A stretch of 64,000 nucleotides of DNA from Aggregatilineales bacterium (GCA_029976005.1 JARKOQ010000037.1:16203-80202), one strand, 5' to 3'; counted from the first letter of the stretch, positions 38,788 through 48,992 are shown. The notes: generated by a model not told the origin, from the letters alone. Program-made: numbers and translations.

Positions 38788-39861
38788 CTATTCCTGGCCG
38801 GCGATGTAGGCCTCGACCTTGTTGCGGGCGATGTCGTCCGGGAACTGGACGGGCGGCGACTTCATGAAGTAGGAGCTGGGCGCTTCCAGCGCGCCGCTGA
38901 TGCCGCGATCGAGGGCGATCTTGGCGCAGCGCACGGCGTCGATGATCACGCCCGCGCTGTTGGGGCTGTCCCAGACTTCCAGTTTCAGCTCCAGGTTCAG
39001 CGGCACGTTGCCGAAGGTCTCGCCTTCCAGCCGGATGTACGCCCATTTCCGATCGGTCAGCCATTCCACATAGTCGCTGGGGCCGATGTGGATGTTCCCC
39101 TTCGGAATCTCATAAGGGAGCTGGCTGGAGACCGCATTGGTCTTGCTGATCTTCTTGCTCTCCAGGCGGGCGCGATCCAGCATGTTGTAGAAGTCCATGT
39201 TGCCGCCGACGTTGAGCTGGCTGGTGCGCAGCAGGCGGACGCCGCGGTCCTTGAACAGGTTGGCCAGGACGCGGTGCACGATCGTCGCGCCGACCTGGCT
39301 CTTGACGTCGTCGCCGATCACCGGGAGGCCGCGTTCCTTGAAGCGGTTCTGCCAGTAGGCTTCGCGGGCGATGAAGACCGGGATGCCGTTGACGAACGCG
39401 CAACCGGCGTTCAGGATTTGCTCGACATACCATTTGGTGGCCTGCTCGCTGCCGACCGGCAGGTAGTTGACCACGACATCGGTCTTGGTTTCCTTGAGGA
39501 TTTCGGTGATGTTGGCGGTGGAGCCGGGCGCCTTGGTGATTTTCTGAGCAAGGTAGGTGCCCAGGCCGTCGTGAGTCATGCCCCGGACGACCGGGACGCC
39601 GAGATGCGGCACGTCGGCGAACTTAATGGTGTTGTTCTGGCCGGCCCAGATGGCTTCACTGAGGTCCTTGCCCACCTTCTCGACGTCGATGTCGATGGCG
39701 GCGGAGAACTCAATGTCGCGGACGTGGTATCCGCCCAGGTTGACGTGCATCAGGCCGGGGATTTGCTCGTCCTCGCGGGCATTTTGATAGAAATGAACGC
39801 CCTGGACGAGCGAGGATGCGCAGTTGCCCACGCCAATAATGGCAACGCGAACTTTGCTCAT
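38788..39861 (-). CDS. ino1: Inositol-3-phosphate synthase (myo-inositol-1-phosphate synthase)
   Basis: [83 protein letters not shown]. Confidence 0.95.
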   Translation of the reverse strand: MSKVRVAIIGVGNCASSLVQGVHFYQNAREDEQIPGLMHVNLGGYHVRDIEFSAAIDIDVEKVGKDLSEAIWAGQNNTIKFADVPHLGVPVVRGMTHDGLGTYLAQKITKAPGSTANITEILKETKTDVVVNYLPVGSEQATKWYVEQILNAGCAFVNGIPVFIAREAYWQNRFKERGLPVIGDDVKSQVGATIVHRVLANLFKDRGVRLLRTSQLNVGGNMDFYNMLDRARLESKKISKTNAVSSQLPYEIPKGNIHIGPSDYVEWLTDRKWAYIRLEGETFGNVPLNLELKLEVWDSPNSAGVIIDAVRCAKIALDRGISGALEAPSSYFMKSPPVQFPDDIARNKVEAYIAGQE

Positions 39862-39968
39862 GGTTCGATTCTTCTCTCTCAGTGCTATTGGAAATCCAAT
39901 TGTCGACAATCCGCCAGAGGATAGCGAGGTTTGCTCGTCTTGACAATGACTCCGTCGATTCGGGATTG

Positions 39969-40592
39969 TTAGCCGATATGGTGGTTCCGTCGCTGGAGCA
40001 GCAGGAGAAAGGTGATCAGGTCAATCGCGAAGTGCGCGCCGATCGGAGTCCACAGGGTGCCGCTCAGGGCGAACAGCGCGCCCAGCAGCAGCCCGGCGGT
40101 TGTGGCGTAGACGAAGTAGAGGCGCGTCAGGGCGTGCAGCCCGCCGAAGATCAGGGCTGCGATTGGCAGTCCCAGCTCGACCTGGATCACGCCGCGGAAC
40201 AGGATTTCCTCCGGGAAGGCGGCCAGCAGGCTGAACCAGAGGACGTGTTGGAAGCGCATCGCCTTGAGGTCGATCGTCTCTTCCAGAAGATGGACGATCT
40301 TGCGGCTGCCGTCCAGATGTTGGGCGGCGCGCCAGACCACCCAGGCGAAGGCTGCGCCAATCGCCAGGCCCGGCGCCAGCCAGGCCAGGTCGGCTGGGCG
40401 GAGGATGCCTCCCAGGTCGCCCTGACGGACGATACCCACCCAGAACAGCGCGAGCAGGATCATCCCCACGCCCAAAGCCACAGCGGCCCGCAGCAGGACG
40501 TCCGGGTGAATCGGCTCGTGCCGGGCCGGTGCGTCCGGGGGAAGGGGGGCTGGATCGGACAGGGTAGGGCGTGTCTCGTGTTCGCTCAACAT
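39969..40592 (-). CDS. CPBP family intramembrane (CAAX-type) protease
   Basis: [30 protein letters not shown]; multi-TM. Confidence 0.88.
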   Translation of the reverse strand: MLSEHETRPTLSDPAPLPPDAPARHEPIHPDVLLRAAVALGVGMILLALFWVGIVRQGDLGGILRPADLAWLAPGLAIGAAFAWVVWRAAQHLDGSRKIVHLLEETIDLKAMRFQHVLWFSLLAAFPEEILFRGVIQVELGLPIAALIFGGLHALTRLYFVYATTAGLLLGALFALSGTLWTPIGAHFAIDLITFLLLLQRRNHHIG

Positions 40593-40641
40593 AGGCTGTG
40601 CTTAGATGACCTTTTTATTCGGAATTTCGCCGCCGGAAAGC

Positions 40642-40647
40642 TATAAT
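40642..40647 (+). promoter_or_regulatory. Candidate -10 element
   Basis: TATAAT 40 nt upstream of the polysaccharide deacetylase start. Confidence 0.35.
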
Positions 40648-40686
40648 ACCCTGAGCAAGGCGTGGAAGACACTTGGATTCGGTCGA

Positions 40687-41586
40687 ATGAGGCATCCAAT
40701 CAGCGTCCGGCGAGGGTATTGGGAGCAAATTGGGTGGGGCCTGGGGTGGGTGGCCGCCCTGCTGGCCGGCCTGCTAATCATCGGATTGCGGCCGGTCTCC
40801 CCGGTGTTGGGGGAGGCTGCGGGCGTGGATGATGGGGACGCGGCCTCCGGCCCGGCGCTAAGCCTGGCGGGGGCGGACAACGACGGCACCCTGCGCGAGA
40901 TCGACGTGCCGATCCTGATGTATCACTACGTCAGCGACCCGCCGGACGACGCCGACATCTACCGGCTCGATCTGTCCGTCGCGCCTCACCGGTTCCGGGA
41001 GCAGATGCAATACCTGGCCGAGCATGGCTATCAGGTGGTGAGCCTGTACGACGTGGATCGGGCGCTGCGCTGGGGCGCGGCGCTGCCGCCCCGGCCGGTG
41101 GTGCTGACCTTCGACGACGGCTACCGGGATGCATTCACCGAGGTCTTCCCGGTGCTGGAGGAATTCGGTTACACGGCCACCTTTTTCGTGATCACGGCCC
41201 TGCTCGACCAGGGACACCCGGATTACCTGACCTGGGCAATGGCCGGGCAAATGGCGCAGGCCGGGATGAGCATCGAGAGCCACACGAAGGAACATCCCAA
41301 CCTGACGGCCCGCGACGGCGATTTTCTGTACTACCAGATTCAGGGCAGTCTGGAGAGCATCGAAGCGCACCTGGGCACCCGGCCGCGTCTGTTCTGTTTT
41401 CCGGGTGGGCGCTGGGACGAGGCCGTGCTGGCGATGCTGCGGACGCTGGGGGTATCGGCAGCGGTGACGACCGAGGGCGGGATGGCCCAGACGACCGACG
41501 CCTCCCTGTTGATGCGGCGCGTGCGGATCAGCGGCTCGACCGACCTGGCGACGTTTGGCGCGCTGCTGCGCTGGGATTGGGAATAG
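40687..41586 (+). CDS. Polysaccharide deacetylase family protein
   Basis: VLTFDDGYRDAFTEVFPVLEEFGYTATFFV; SHTKEHPNL; N-terminal TM. Confidence 0.92.
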   Translation: MRHPISVRRGYWEQIGWGLGWVAALLAGLLIIGLRPVSPVLGEAAGVDDGDAASGPALSLAGADNDGTLREIDVPILMYHYVSDPPDDADIYRLDLSVAPHRFREQMQYLAEHGYQVVSLYDVDRALRWGAALPPRPVVLTFDDGYRDAFTEVFPVLEEFGYTATFFVITALLDQGHPDYLTWAMAGQMAQAGMSIESHTKEHPNLTARDGDFLYYQIQGSLESIEAHLGTRPRLFCFPGGRWDEAVLAMLRTLGVSAAVTTEGGMAQTTDASLLMRRVRISGSTDLATFGALLRWDWE

Positions 41587-41705
41587 CCCATGTTGAGACC
41601 AGAGGCCAGAAGAAGCAGAGTGAATACCGCAGGCGATATTCACCGCACGCTGCAGGCGCCCTTGCTGATGACTGTTGGTTGATTAATGTTTTCACAGGAG
41701 AACTC

Positions 41706-42881
41706 ATGGTAGACCATTCGCAGGCGCTCTCCGAAGACATGCTCCGGGCCATTCACCGCGCAGCGCTTTCGATCACGTCGGAGTTGTCGCTGCCGCGCGT
41801 GCTGGAACTGATCGTCAAGACAGCCAGACAACTCGTGAGAGTCAAGTACGCCGCGCTGGGCGTGCCGGGGCCGGGCGGCCGGCTGGAGCAGTTCATCACG
41901 GAGGGCATGACCGACGAGGAACTGAGCCGGATGACGCACCTGCCGGAGGGCAAAGGGCTGCTTGGGCAGATTCTGACTTCCTCTGAAACCGTACGGGTGG
42001 ATCACATGCGGGCTGCGCCGGGCGCCGCCGGGTTCTCGCCGCACCATCCAGTGATGGATAGTTTCCTGGGCGTGCCGATTATCGCCCGTGGAGAAATTCT
42101 GGGCAGTCTGTACCTGTGCGACAAGGAGGATGGCAGCCTGTTCAACGACAGCGACCAGTCGCTGATCGAGATGCTGGCCGCCTACGCGGCGGTCGCCATC
42201 GAAAACGCACGGCTGTACCAGCAGGTGCGGCGGCTGGCGGTGTTGGAGGAGCGCGAGCGGATCGGGATGGACTTGCACGACGGGATCATCCAGTCGATCT
42301 ACGCGGTCGGGCTGACTCTGGAGCACAGCTCGCTTCTGCTCGAAGACGATCGGGACGCGGCCAAACAGCGTCTGCGCTATGCCATCGACGCCCTGAACCA
42401 GACCATCCGCGACATCCGCAACTACATCATGGACCTGCGCCCACAGCGTATGAAGGCCCACGACCTGGGCGAGAGCCTGCGCCAGCTCGTGCGCGAATTT
42501 CGCGCCAATACCCTGATCGAGGTCAAGCTGGAAATGGATGGCGAGATCGAGGCCGTGCTGAACGAAGGCACGAGCACGGCCCTGTTTCACATCGCGCAGG
42601 AGGCCCTGGCGAATGCGGCCAAGCACGCCGCCGCGACCGAACTGCGGGTCGTGGCCCGGCGCGAGGATCGCCATGTGCGCCTGGAAGTGATCGACAACGG
42701 CGTGGGCTTCGACCAGGAGCAGGTGGACAACCTGCTCGGCCACGGCCTGTCGAATATGTCGCTGCGAGCGCAGTCGGTAGGCGGACGGCTGCGAATCGAC
42801 AGCGCGCCGATGCGCGGAACGACGGTCACGGCCACGTTTCCCCTCCGAAAAAGCGTTGTCGTTCCCTCCGCTGGCCGATGA
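41706..42881 (+). CDS. GAF-domain sensor histidine kinase, HisKA_3 (NarX/DegS type)
   Basis: MDLHDGIIQSIYAVGLTLEHS; IRDIRNYIMDLRP; HIAQEALANAAKHAAAT; DNGVGFD; GLSNMSLRAQSVGG. Confidence 0.93.
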   Translation: MVDHSQALSEDMLRAIHRAALSITSELSLPRVLELIVKTARQLVRVKYAALGVPGPGGRLEQFITEGMTDEELSRMTHLPEGKGLLGQILTSSETVRVDHMRAAPGAAGFSPHHPVMDSFLGVPIIARGEILGSLYLCDKEDGSLFNDSDQSLIEMLAAYAAVAIENARLYQQVRRLAVLEERERIGMDLHDGIIQSIYAVGLTLEHSSLLLEDDRDAAKQRLRYAIDALNQTIRDIRNYIMDLRPQRMKAHDLGESLRQLVREFRANTLIEVKLEMDGEIEAVLNEGTSTALFHIAQEALANAAKHAAATELRVVARREDRHVRLEVIDNGVGFDQEQVDNLLGHGLSNMSLRAQSVGGRLRIDSAPMRGTTVTATFPLRKSVVVPSAGR

Positions 42882-43001
42882 TTCCCGTCCATTGAGGCGG
42901 GGATAAACGTCACTCGCAGCCTGGGGCGCTCGCCTGCTATAGTGAACTCAACCAGTCGAAATTAACCTGGCTTGGAGCGGTTTTCCCTGGTGGGAGGGCG
43001 C

Positions 43002-43397
43002 ATGACGGAACAATATGTCCGCCTGCTTGTGGTGGACGAGAACGCAGCGGTGCGACGCGCTCTGGTATTGCGGCTGACTCGCGCCCGCGATCTGCGCATC
43101 ATCGGCGATACAAGCTCGCTGGAGAATGCCGCGGTGATGATCGCCGAGCAGCGGCCGGATGTGGTCATTCTGGAGAGCAAGCGGCGCGACGGCGCGGCCT
43201 TGCCCTTCTGCCAGCGGTTGCGGAAGATGGAGTGCCGCCCGGCGATCGTCGTCCTTACCAGCTTTGCCAATGAAGACGAGCGATTGAGCTTCAAGCACCT
43301 GGGGATCGAGCACTATCTGCTCAAGGATATTGACACGGAAGAATTGATTCGGGTTGTGCGCTCGCTGGCGCATAACGAAATAGGGATTTCTCAGTAA
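43002..43397 (+). CDS. Stand-alone receiver-domain protein (atypical)
   Basis: VRLLVVDENAAVRRALVLRLT; RPDVVILESKRRDG; HYLLKDIDTEELIRVV; directly downstream of the HisKA_3 kinase. Confidence 0.85.
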   Translation: MTEQYVRLLVVDENAAVRRALVLRLTRARDLRIIGDTSSLENAAVMIAEQRPDVVILESKRRDGAALPFCQRLRKMECRPAIVVLTSFANEDERLSFKHLGIEHYLLKDIDTEELIRVVRSLAHNEIGISQ

Positions 43398-43426
43398 CTT
43401 CTTTCCGTTTATTGGCATACTTAAAC

Positions 43427-43465
43427 AAACACCCCATCACTCAACCGTGCATGGGGTGTTTGTTT
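43427..43465. terminator. Terminator hairpin
   Basis: AAACACCCCA ... TGGGGTGTTT then GTTTTG. Confidence 0.8.
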
Positions 43466-43483
43466 TGTGTGGGCAGCCAGGGG

Positions 43484-43687
43484 TCAATCCGGCAGGATTT
43501 CGGCGCTCAGGAAACGATCCAGCCAGATCATCGCGGCCAGACCCAGCGCGACGATCACGATAATTGATTCGATGCCGAACTTCTGGAAATCCGTGCCCAA
43601 AACAAGGAAAATGACCACGGTACCCAGCAGACCGCTGAGAGCCGATAGTACCGCCACAATCGCGCGCCGTAAGGTCAGTGACGTCAT
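43484..43687 (-). CDS. Small membrane protein
   Basis: 67-aa ORF with two hydrophobic segments (GLLGTVVIFLVLG, SIIVIVALGLAAMIW); RBS-like cctcctg (reverse) upstream. Confidence 0.55.
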   Translation of the reverse strand: MTSLTLRRAIVAVLSALSGLLGTVVIFLVLGTDFQKFGIESIIVIVALGLAAMIWLDRFLSAEILPD

Positions 43688-43872
43688 AAAACCTCCTGAG
43701 GCTGAGGTGGAAAAGTATTTTTGACCAGTGTAGTCCATTGTAGCCTGAATCCCTGGCGCGTGCCACCTGCATACGAGGACAATCGCCGCGAAGAGCGAAA
43801 GCAGAAAAACCTGTTGCCTGCATCTGGACGTGCTTTTTCGACCTGGATCGGCTTTCTATTCGGTGATGGTGG

Positions 43873-45192
43873 ATGAGACCAGCAGTGACGAATCTGTCCG
43901 ACAACTCGCTCTCTGAAGATAAGGACCTGCGCTGGAACTACCGGATCGGAGTCGTCAACGGCGTGGCGTTCCGCGTAGTGGATACGCTGGTCAATCCGAG
44001 CCTGGTGATGGTTGTCTTTCTGTCGCACCTGACGGATAACCCGATTCTGCTGGGCATGCCGATGGCGCTCTGGAGCGGCGGGTTCATGATTGCCCAACTG
44101 GCGACAACCAACTACGTCCGGGGGCTGACCCGTGCCCTACCGATGTACAAGGCCGTGAGTATCTTTCGGGCGGTAATGTGGCTGCCGCTGGTGGCGGTGC
44201 CCGTCCTGACGGACGATCCGGCGGCGCTGATCGTGACCGCGGTGCTCTTTCTGGTGCTGTATCCGATCGTGTGGGGGGTGAGCGGCCTGGCCTTCTACGA
44301 GGTGGTCAGCAAGGTCATCCCGCCCCGCCTGCGCGCGCCGTTTTTTAGCTGGCGGATGGCCCTGGGCGGGCTGTTCGCGCTGGGGGCGAGCGCCTTCATC
44401 GAGCGGGTGCTCGCGCCGGAATCGCCCCTTGGTTTCCCGCGTAACTACGCTCTAATCTTTGCGGCGGCGGCGATCGTGACGCTGCTGGGCCTCCAGACCT
44501 TCCACATGCTGCGCGAGCCTGAATCCGAGGCCCATCCTCCGGAACGGCACGGCCTGCGTGCCAGCCTGGCCGAGGTGCGGGCCGCCCTACGCGAGGACAG
44601 GCTTTTCGCCCGGTTCGTGTGGGCCAGAGTGGCGCTCCTCCTGGCCGCCGGTACCGCGCCTCTGATCATCGTCTACGGGCAATCCAGCTTCGGTTTGCCG
44701 CTCAACACCGCGCCGCTGTTCCTGATGGCCGATACCCTGGTCGGGCTGGTGACGGTGGCCGCCAGCGGGTGGTTGAGCCTGCGGCTGGGCAATCGCTGGC
44801 TGGCGCTGATCTCGGCCGGGCTGGGATTGGCGGTCTTCGGTCTGCTGGCGGCCGCCGGGACTATCCTGCCCGGCTCGACCCTGGCGCTGCCCTACTTCCT
44901 GGTGATTTTCATCCTGCTGGCGGTGATGAATGGAACGGGGAACATCAGCTTCTCGGCACTCAATCTGAACATCCCCCCGGTGGAGCAGCGGCCGCTGTAC
45001 GTCGGCCTGAGCAACACCATTTTCGGCATGGCGTCCTACCTCAGTCTGGTGCAGGGGGTGATCGTGGCGCTGGCGGGGTACGGCGCGCTCTTTGGTCTGG
45101 CGGCGCTGCTGACCGGCGTCGGGCTGTGGCTGACCTTTGGTCTGTACGATCCCACCGAGCGGCGGGAGGCCAGGCGTGGCCGGGCGGGATGA
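43873..45192 (+). CDS. MFS-like transporter
   Basis: About 12 hydrophobic segments; DTLVNPSLVMVVFLSHLTDNPILLGMPMALWSGGFMIAQL. Confidence 0.75.
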   Translation: MRPAVTNLSDNSLSEDKDLRWNYRIGVVNGVAFRVVDTLVNPSLVMVVFLSHLTDNPILLGMPMALWSGGFMIAQLATTNYVRGLTRALPMYKAVSIFRAVMWLPLVAVPVLTDDPAALIVTAVLFLVLYPIVWGVSGLAFYEVVSKVIPPRLRAPFFSWRMALGGLFALGASAFIERVLAPESPLGFPRNYALIFAAAAIVTLLGLQTFHMLREPESEAHPPERHGLRASLAEVRAALREDRLFARFVWARVALLLAAGTAPLIIVYGQSSFGLPLNTAPLFLMADTLVGLVTVAASGWLSLRLGNRWLALISAGLGLAVFGLLAAAGTILPGSTLALPYFLVIFILLAVMNGTGNISFSALNLNIPPVEQRPLYVGLSNTIFGMASYLSLVQGVIVALAGYGALFGLAALLTGVGLWLTFGLYDPTERREARRGRAG

Positions 45193-45721
45193 GGCGCTGT
45201 CCCCCTGGGTGTGGCGCATCGTGGTCGCGCTGCCGGTTGCGATCCTGTGCGGCGGGATCGGACTTGCGCTGCTGCTGGCGGCCGGTCTGGCGGATCCGGC
45301 GCTGCCTGGCCCGGTGCTGTGGGAGCGCCAGGCCCCGGCCGGGGAATGCCTTGACGCGGCGAGCCTCAGTCTACCCGCGCCGCAGGTTGGGCGGACGCTT
45401 GAAGCCGGCGTGCTCTCGCGCGATCACGCGGCGTGGGGCGTCGAGATCACGGCCGGGCGGGAAGTCCTGGACTGGGAAGTGCTGTCGCCGGGCTTCTACC
45501 GCCACGCCGGACGGACGGTCGCCTTTCACCACGTCCAGGCCGGAGCCAATCGCCTGCGGCTGGACTTCGTCGCGGGTGGGGAATCCGGCGATCGCTGGCG
45601 GTTGTGGCTGAACCGCGAGTGGGCCGCCGAGGGCGCGCTCCCGGCGGGGGAGATGGACTGGCGGCTAACCGGCGGGGAAGGGGGCTGTCTGCAATGGTTG
45701 GCCGTATACGGGCAGCCCTGA
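45176..45721 (+). CDS. Hypothetical membrane-anchored protein
   Basis: GTG start overlapping the upstream CDS; N-terminal TM VWRIVVALPVAILCGGIGLALLLAAG. Confidence 0.5.
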   Translation: MAGRDEALSPWVWRIVVALPVAILCGGIGLALLLAAGLADPALPGPVLWERQAPAGECLDAASLSLPAPQVGRTLEAGVLSRDHAAWGVEITAGREVLDWEVLSPGFYRHAGRTVAFHHVQAGANRLRLDFVAGGESGDRWRLWLNREWAAEGALPAGEMDWRLTGGEGGCLQWLAVYGQP

Positions 45722-45798
45722 TCTGATAGGTTTTGAGAGATGGAGGCAGGTAGACTTTGCCTGGTTCGAACGGACACCAACGATGGGGCGGACGATTG

Positions 45799-47103
45799 AT
45801 GACTGAAAAACGAGGCACATCACGCCTGACCGGGTTCTACAAACGGACTCTGGCCGAGCGCGCGGCCCTGGTCGGCCAATGGGCCGGGCTGGATACTCTG
45901 GATCAGGCGACTTTGCTGGGCATGGCGGGCCTGAACGCGACCCAGGCCGATCAGATGATCGAGAACGTGATCGGCATCTACGCCCTGCCGCTGGGCGTGG
46001 CGACCAATTTCCTGATCAACGGGCGCGACTACCTGATTCCGATGGTGGTTGAGGAGCCGTCGATCGTGGCCGGGGTGAGCCTGGCTGCCAGGCTGATCCG
46101 GGCGGGCGGCGGGTTCGTGACCAGCAGCGACGATCCGGTCATGATCGGGCAGATTCAGGTGCTGGACGTGCCCGACGTGTACATCGCCGCCGGGCAGGTG
46201 ATGGCGATCAAGGATCGCCTGTTGGAAGAGGCGAACTGCTGCGACCTGACCATTACCAACCTGGGCGGTGGGGCGCGTGGACTGGAAGTCCGCCCGCTGC
46301 TGGATACCCCGGCCGGGCCGATGTTAATCGTCCACTTGCTGCTGGACGTGCGCGACGCGATGGGCGCCAACACGATCAACACCGCCTGCGAGAAGTTGGC
46401 GCCGATGATCGAGGAGGCGACCGGCGGGCGGGTCAACCTGCGCATCCTGAGCAATCTGGCCGATCACCGTCTGGCGACGGCGGAGTGTATCATCCCCGCC
46501 GATCAACTGGCGACAGAAGACCTGAGCGGGGCAGACGTGGTGCGCGGGATCGTGGAAGCCTACGCCTTCGCGGCGGCTGATCCCTACCGGGCGGCGACAC
46601 ACAACAAGGGCGTGATGAACGGGATGGATGCGGTCTGCATTGCGACCGGCAACGACTGGCGCGCCCTGGAGGCCGGGGCGCATGCCTATGCCGCGCGCAG
46701 CGGGCACTATACCAGCATGACCCAGTGGTGGGCAGACGACGAGGGCAACCTGCGCGGCAAGCTGACCCTGCCGGTGGCGGTGGGCACGGTGGGCGGCGCG
46801 ACGCGCGTCCATCCGACCGCCAAAGTGGCGATGAAGATCCTGGGCGTGCAGAGCGCGCGCGAGCTGGCCGAGGTTCTGGTCTCGGTGGGACTGGCCCAGA
46901 ACCTGGCCGCGATCCGGGCCCTGGCGACGACCGGCATCCAGGCGGGACACATGCGCCTGCACGCCCGCCAGATGGCCGTGGCAGCCGGGGCGAGCGGCGA
47001 CCTGATCCAGCGCGTGGTCGACGCGATGATCGCCGAAGGCGCGATCCGGCTCGACCGGGCGCGCGAGCTGGTGCAACAGATGGGAGGGCGCGCCAGTGAA
47101 TGA
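45799..47103 (+). CDS. Hydroxymethylglutaryl-CoA reductase (class II-like)
   Basis: ENVIGIYALPLGVATNFLINGRDYLIPMVVEEPSIVAGVS; DAMGANTINTACE; GTVGGATRVHPTAK. Confidence 0.93.
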   Translation: MTEKRGTSRLTGFYKRTLAERAALVGQWAGLDTLDQATLLGMAGLNATQADQMIENVIGIYALPLGVATNFLINGRDYLIPMVVEEPSIVAGVSLAARLIRAGGGFVTSSDDPVMIGQIQVLDVPDVYIAAGQVMAIKDRLLEEANCCDLTITNLGGGARGLEVRPLLDTPAGPMLIVHLLLDVRDAMGANTINTACEKLAPMIEEATGGRVNLRILSNLADHRLATAECIIPADQLATEDLSGADVVRGIVEAYAFAAADPYRAATHNKGVMNGMDAVCIATGNDWRALEAGAHAYAARSGHYTSMTQWWADDEGNLRGKLTLPVAVGTVGGATRVHPTAKVAMKILGVQSARELAEVLVSVGLAQNLAAIRALATTGIQAGHMRLHARQMAVAAGASGDLIQRVVDAMIAEGAIRLDRARELVQQMGGRASE

Positions 47104-47428
47104 GCTGGAGATCATGGTCATCGTGGGCGTGCCGGAACCGCACGTCGAGGCCGTCCTGGAGGCGATTGCCGGGGCCGGCGGCGGGAAGCTGGGCAACTAT
47201 ACCCACTGTGGCTACGTCAGCGATGGGCAGGGACGCTTCCGGCCGGAGGAAGGCGCCCATCCGGCCCTGGGAGATCATCATGTGGTCAACCGGGTCGACG
47301 AGAAGCGGATCGAGACCTTTTGCACGCGCGAGCGGGCGCGCGCCGTGGTCGAAGCGATCCGGCGCGCCCATCCGTACGAGGAGCCGGTGATTTACCTCGT
47401 GCCGCTGCTGGCCGAGGCGGATTTGTAG
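47096..47428 (+). CDS. Stand-alone NIF3-insert / CutA-like domain protein
   Basis: EPHVEAVLEAIAGAGGGKLGNYTHCGYVSDGQGRFRPEEGAHPALGD...RIETFCTRERARAVVEAIRRAHPYEEPVIYLVPL; overlaps HMGR by GTGA. Confidence 0.82.
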   Translation: MNELEIMVIVGVPEPHVEAVLEAIAGAGGGKLGNYTHCGYVSDGQGRFRPEEGAHPALGDHHVVNRVDEKRIETFCTRERARAVVEAIRRAHPYEEPVIYLVPLLAEADL

Positions 47429-47476
47429 CACTCTGTGTGGAAAAGACTGACGCGATCGGAATGGAGTTGTGACGCG

Positions 47477-48565
47477 ATGACGAACCCAGTTTATCCGCTG
47501 AAGGCCGGATCGGTGCTGTTGAAGCCGGAGCGCCCGGTCGGTATCGCCGGGTACGGGGCCTATGTGCCGCGCTACCGCCTGCCGGGGCGGGAGATAGCCC
47601 GCGTCTGGACGGGCGGGATGGGCGGCTCCCCGGTAAAAGAGAAGGCAGTGCCGGGCCTGGACGAAGACGTGGCGACGATGTCGATCGAGGCGGCCCGCAG
47701 CGCCCTGGCCCGCGCCGGCATCCACCCGCAGCAGTTGCGTGCGGTGTGGGTCGGATCGGAGAGTCACCCCTACGCCGTCAAGCCGACCAGCACGATCGTG
47801 GCCGAGAGCATTGGCGCGGTGCCGGGAGTCCAGGCGGCGGATTGGGAGTTCGCCTGTAAAGCCGGGTCGGAGGCGATGCAAGCTGGGATCGGGTTTGTCG
47901 GCTCGCGAATGGCGGACTATACCCTGGCGATTGGGATGGACACGGCCCAGGGGCGGCCCGGCGACGCGCTCGAATATACGGCGGCGGCCGGCGGGGCGGG
48001 CTACATCCTCGGCCCGGCGGAGAGCGCGCTGGCGATCATCAATGCCACCTACAGCTTCGTGACCGATACGCCCGACTTCTGGCGGCGCGAGGGCGAGATG
48101 TACCCCTCGCACGGCGACCGCTTCACCGGCGAGCCGGCCTATTTCAAGCACGTCCTGAGCGCGGGCCAGACCATGCTGGACGAGATGGGCACCACCGCGG
48201 CGGATTACGCCTACGTGATTCTGCACCAGCCCAACGTCAAGTTCCCGTCGCGGGCGGCCAAGATGCTCGGTTTCAAGGACGAGCAGTTCAAGCCGGGCCT
48301 GCTGTCCGGCGAGATCGGCAACACGTACTCCGGCAGCAGCCTGATCGGGCTGGCCGCGACCCTGGACATTGCCAGACCCGGCGACCGGATTCTGGTGGTC
48401 AGCTATGGCAGCGGGGCGGGATCGGATGCGTTTGACCTGACCGTGACCGAACGGATCACGGAGGCGGTGGGCAAGGCTCCAACGGTGCGCGATTACATCA
48501 ACCGCCGCACGGAGATCGACTACGCGATGTACTCGCGCTTCCGGGGTAAGCTGCGTCTGGACTGA
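47477..48565 (+). CDS. Hydroxymethylglutaryl-CoA synthase, archaeal type
   Basis: [83 protein letters not shown]. Confidence 0.93.
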   Translation: MTNPVYPLKAGSVLLKPERPVGIAGYGAYVPRYRLPGREIARVWTGGMGGSPVKEKAVPGLDEDVATMSIEAARSALARAGIHPQQLRAVWVGSESHPYAVKPTSTIVAESIGAVPGVQAADWEFACKAGSEAMQAGIGFVGSRMADYTLAIGMDTAQGRPGDALEYTAAAGGAGYILGPAESALAIINATYSFVTDTPDFWRREGEMYPSHGDRFTGEPAYFKHVLSAGQTMLDEMGTTAADYAYVILHQPNVKFPSRAAKMLGFKDEQFKPGLLSGEIGNTYSGSSLIGLAATLDIARPGDRILVVSYGSGAGSDAFDLTVTERITEAVGKAPTVRDYINRRTEIDYAMYSRFRGKLRLD

Positions 48566-48670
48566 TGGATCCCGGAAAAACGCGGCGCGGCCTCGAAAAC
48601 TGGGGTGTTGGGGCCTGGACAGTCTGCACAGCCTGGGGTGGCGACTTTGATAGAAGATAGCTTCTGACAC

Positions 48671-48702
48671 CTCTCAAAGCCTATCTTGATAGCTTTTGAG
48701 AG
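48671..48702. promoter_or_regulatory. Operator-like near-perfect palindrome
   Basis: CTCTCAAAGCCTATC-TT-GATAGCTTTTGAGAG: 15-nt arms, two mismatched pairs, 2-nt centre. Confidence 0.6.
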
Positions 48703-48788
48703 AGCAACACCCGCATAATTTGTGCCATATGGAACAAGAGGCATGGCTGTGTTGTTAGCACTGCGCCCAACACTCAGGAGATAGGTCA

Positions 48789-48992
48789 ATGCAAATCCCA
48801 CGCCACTGGCGGTTGAATTCACAGCGGTATTCCTTGCAGGGGGTGACCTGCCCGCACTGCGCGGCCAACATCTTCCCGCCGCGCGAAATCTGCCCTTACT
48901 GCGCGGCTCAGGCGGAGACCACTTTCCGGCTCCAGCCGGAAGTCAAGGTCGTTGCCGCGTCGAGCCGTGTGGACCGCGCGGCTGCCCGCTAG
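48789..48992 (+). CDS. DUF35-type rubredoxin-like zinc ribbon (N-terminal half of an acyl-CoA-associated DUF35 protein)
   Basis: MQIPRHWRLNSQRYSLQGVTCPHCAANIFPPREICPYC, two CxxC; stops at 48992, before the OB-fold half in another frame. Confidence 0.78.
   Translation: MQIPRHWRLNSQRYSLQGVTCPHCAANIFPPREICPYCAAQAETTFRLQPEVKVVAASSRVDRAAAR

Noticed and set aside
46490-48670. 726-aa minus-strand ORF spanning HMGR/HMGS
   Set aside because: Shadow ORF; plus-strand genes have strong family motifs.
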